50,907 bases of DNA, taken from Candidatus Fermentithermobacillaceae bacterium. GTDB taxonomy: Bacteria; Bacillota; Sulfobacillia; Fermentithermobacillales; DUSS01. Of the stretch, positions 49,391 to 50,907 are shown one piece after another. The DNA lies in NCBI GenBank assembly GCA_020725645.1, contig DYEQ01000064.1, positions 1-50,907 of the forward strand, in the 5' to 3' direction. The position numbers and the translations under genes are program-made. The notes beneath the pieces were generated by a model. The model ran no database searches. It was not told where the DNA came from and saw nothing but the letters and a program-made list of their open reading frames with translations. The stretch's first letter is position 1. The number at the start of each line of letters is the position of its first letter.

Positions 49391-50020
49391 CTATTCGGGT
49401 TCTGCGGTAGCTTGCTCGCCTTCGGGAGCCGCAGCTTCCCCTGCAGGAGCCTCGGTTACCTCTTCAGCAGCAGCTCTGGGTACCACCACGACAGCCACGA
49501 CTTCAGTCGGAGGAGCTAGGATTTCCACATCTTTGGGAGCGACCAGGTCCTTAACCAAAAGAGCTTGCCCTGGCGCAAGTCCGGATACGTCTGCGGCGAG
49601 CGCATCCGGTATGGATGCAGGGAGGCATTCGACTTCGACTTCCCTCATCTGTCGCTGCACGACGAGGCCCTGCTTTTCCACCTGTTCCTCCCCAACCAGC
49701 GCGATGGGAACTTCAACTCGAATGCGTTCTCCCATGGAGACGTGGTGGAAATCTACGTGAAGGACCTGTCGAGATATGGGATCCCTTTGCACCTCTTTAA
49801 CCACCACGGTACCGTCGAAACCCTTTTCCTTGACTACGATGCGATGAACGTGCCCGGCCCTTGGTCCGAGCACCTGTGCGACGGCGACCTTATTGAGAGC
49901 TACGTGAAGCGGCTCGAGGGTCTTCCCGTAAATTACCGCCGGAACCAGACCTTGCTTTCTCAACCTGTTGGAAACCCTTTTCCCGGTCTCCCTAGGAATC
50001 GCCGCGATGTGTTGTGGCAT
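49391..50020 (-). CDS. rplY: 50S ribosomal protein L25 (general stress protein Ctc type)
   Basis: Binds 5S rRNA. The 209-residue protein is the long two-domain TL5/Ctc form: an N-terminal L25 domain (RKQGLVPAVIYGKTLEPLHV) and a C-terminal beta domain (VECLPASIPDALAADVSGL), with an Ala/Glu-rich acidic tail (EEVTEAPAGEAAAPEGEQ). I start at ATG 50020 (MPQHIAAI), with GGAGG 9 nt upstream; six codons of open frame precede it. It follows prs by about 30 bp, as in Bacillus. Confidence 0.95.
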   Translation of the reverse strand: MPQHIAAIPRETGKRVSNRLRKQGLVPAVIYGKTLEPLHVALNKVAVAQVLGPRAGHVHRIVVKEKGFDGTVVVKEVQRDPISRQVLHVDFHHVSMGERIRVEVPIALVGEEQVEKQGLVVQRQMREVEVECLPASIPDALAADVSGLAPGQALLVKDLVAPKDVEILAPPTEVVAVVVVPRAAAEEVTEAPAGEAAAPEGEQATAEPE

Positions 50021-50050
50021 CTTCCAAAACCTCCTCACAGAACGCCCGGA

Positions 50051-50907
50051 CTAGAAAAGTTCGGACACGGATTGTTCTTCGTGAATCCTCACTATAGCTT
50101 GGGCCAGAAGATCGGCCACAGAAAGAACTTTTACCATAGACTTTATCTCCGGTTCAAGTGGTATCGTGTTGGTCACTACGATTTCGTCGAAACGCCCTTC
50201 CCTAAGTCTCTCCGCAACTTTACCGGAAAAAACGGGATGGGTCGCGCAGACGAAGACGCTGGTAGCGCCCCTCTCGCGGAGGGCACGGGCAGCTTCGACT
50301 ACACTGCCACCTGTATCGATGATGTCGTCGACGAGTATGGCGTTCATGCCCGAAACCTTCCCTACTACGTTCATGACTTCGGAAACGTTGGGCTCGGGCC
50401 TTCTCTTGTCTATCAAGGCGACCGGTGCGCCAAGCCTCTTGGCCATATCGCGAGCTCTGGCAATGCCGCCAGGATCCGGCGAAACCACTACGACATCTTT
50501 GAGATCCTTCTTGGCCATATAATCGGCGAGAATGCCCACGGCGGTCAGGTGATCCACTGGAATGTCGAAGAATCCCTGAATCTGGCCGGCGTGAAGGTCC
50601 ATGGTCACTACCCGGTCCACGCCGGAAGTCACAAGGAGATTGGCCACCAGCTTCGCGGTAATCGGCTCTCTACCCCTGGTTTTTCGGTCCTGTCGAGCAT
50701 ATCCGTAAAACGGCACGACGGCGGTGATCCTTTCTGCGGAAGCTCTCCTTAAAGCGTCGATGATGATCAAAAGCTCCATCAAGTTATCGTTTACCGGTGT
50801 CGAAGTGGGCTGGATTACGAAGGCATCGGACCCCCGTACGTTTTCTTCGATGATCACCTTTATTTCCCCGTTGGAAAACCTCCCGACCTCGATCTGGCCC
50901 AACGATA
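50051..50907 (-). CDS. prs: Ribose-phosphate pyrophosphokinase, 5' end cut by the window
   Basis: Makes PRPP from ribose-5-phosphate and ATP. The visible 283-285 residues start near residue 30 of a normal protein of about 315 ([19 protein letters not shown]), so the N-terminus lies beyond the window. Catalytic and binding parts are complete: [19 protein letters not shown] flexible loop region, the PRPP loop [12 protein letters not shown], and the ribose-5-phosphate loop [13 protein letters not shown]. Next to rplY as in Bacillus. Confidence 0.95.
   Translation of the reverse strand, partial: SLGQIEVGRFSNGEIKVIIEENVRGSDAFVIQPTSTPVNDNLMELLIIIDALRRASAERITAVVPFYGYARQDRKTRGREPITAKLVANLLVTSGVDRVVTMDLHAGQIQGFFDIPVDHLTAVGILADYMAKKDLKDVVVVSPDPGGIARARDMAKRLGAPVALIDKRRPEPNVSEVMNVVGKVSGMNAILVDDIIDTGGSVVEAARALRERGATSVFVCATHPVFSGKVAERLREGRFDEIVVTNTIPLEPEIKSMVKVLSVADLLAQAIVRIHEEQSVSELF

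Noticed and set aside
49565-50752. Long 395-aa plus-strand frame
   Set aside because: Antisense across rplY and prs, both clearly real and with conserved motifs.

Overview
The window comes from an endospore-forming, Gram-positive bacterium of the Bacillota (Firmicutes) with fairly high G+C. The evidence is spoIIE, spoVT, yabP, yabQ and a SpoVB-type flippase, the Firmicute-type bifunctional MazG (YabN), a tRNA-Met close to that of Bacillus, and a gene order that matches the origin-proximal stretch of Bacillus and clostridial chromosomes (prs, ctc/rplY, pth, mfd, spoVT, yabM, mazG, yabO ... yabR, tRNAs, spoIIE, tilS, ftsH, coaX ... greA, lysS, 16S rRNA). fhs (one-carbon metabolism) and hutH/hutI (histidine use) suggest an amino-acid-fermenting or acetogen-like lifestyle. 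Genus cannot be read from the sequence.

Layout, left to right. 1-7.2 kb: the 5' tip of a 16S gene with its rrn promoter, then lysS and greA (with a promoter plus a leader terminator), then an uncharacterised trio (acyl-ACP reductase-like enzyme, a protein family usually labelled quinate 5-dehydrogenase, and an HTH regulator with palindromic operators), a DUF151 nuclease and a phosphohexomutase, all on the minus strand. 7.4-25.1 kb: a DUF1540 gene (+), then coaX with an ECF S component, a P1 peptidase, fhs, a small membrane protein, hutI/hutH, a pair of M16 peptidases, a methyltransferase, ftsH, tilS and spoIIE, all minus. 25.4-28.3 kb: an ABC-type export adaptor and permease (+) without an adjacent ATPase. 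28.4-32.4 kb: tRNA-Lys and tRNA-Met with a consensus promoter, an MFS transporter, pepF and an unknown gene.

32.6-38.3 kb: a compact integrative element of 5,599 bp inserted in a tRNA-Leu(UAA) gene and bounded by an exact 80-bp direct repeat (32616-32695 = 38215-38294). It carries a tyrosine integrase, an HTH regulator divergent from a zinc-finger protein across a palindromic operator, an archaeo-eukaryotic-type primase, three very small proteins, and about 0.9 kb dense in several families of short phased repeats that could be a replication origin. This is the least familiar part of the window.

38.4-50.9 kb: the conserved housekeeping and sporulation block. An S1 protein comes first, then yabP-yabQ-HTH-divIC on the plus strand (apparently inverted relative to the usual order), then rqcP, hup, mazG, a SpoVB/YabM flippase, spoVT (with a candidate forespore promoter), mfd, pth, rplY and a prs gene cut by the window end, all minus. 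Start codons were moved from the longest open frame where a good Shine-Dalgarno sequence or family alignment argued for it; these are noted per gene.
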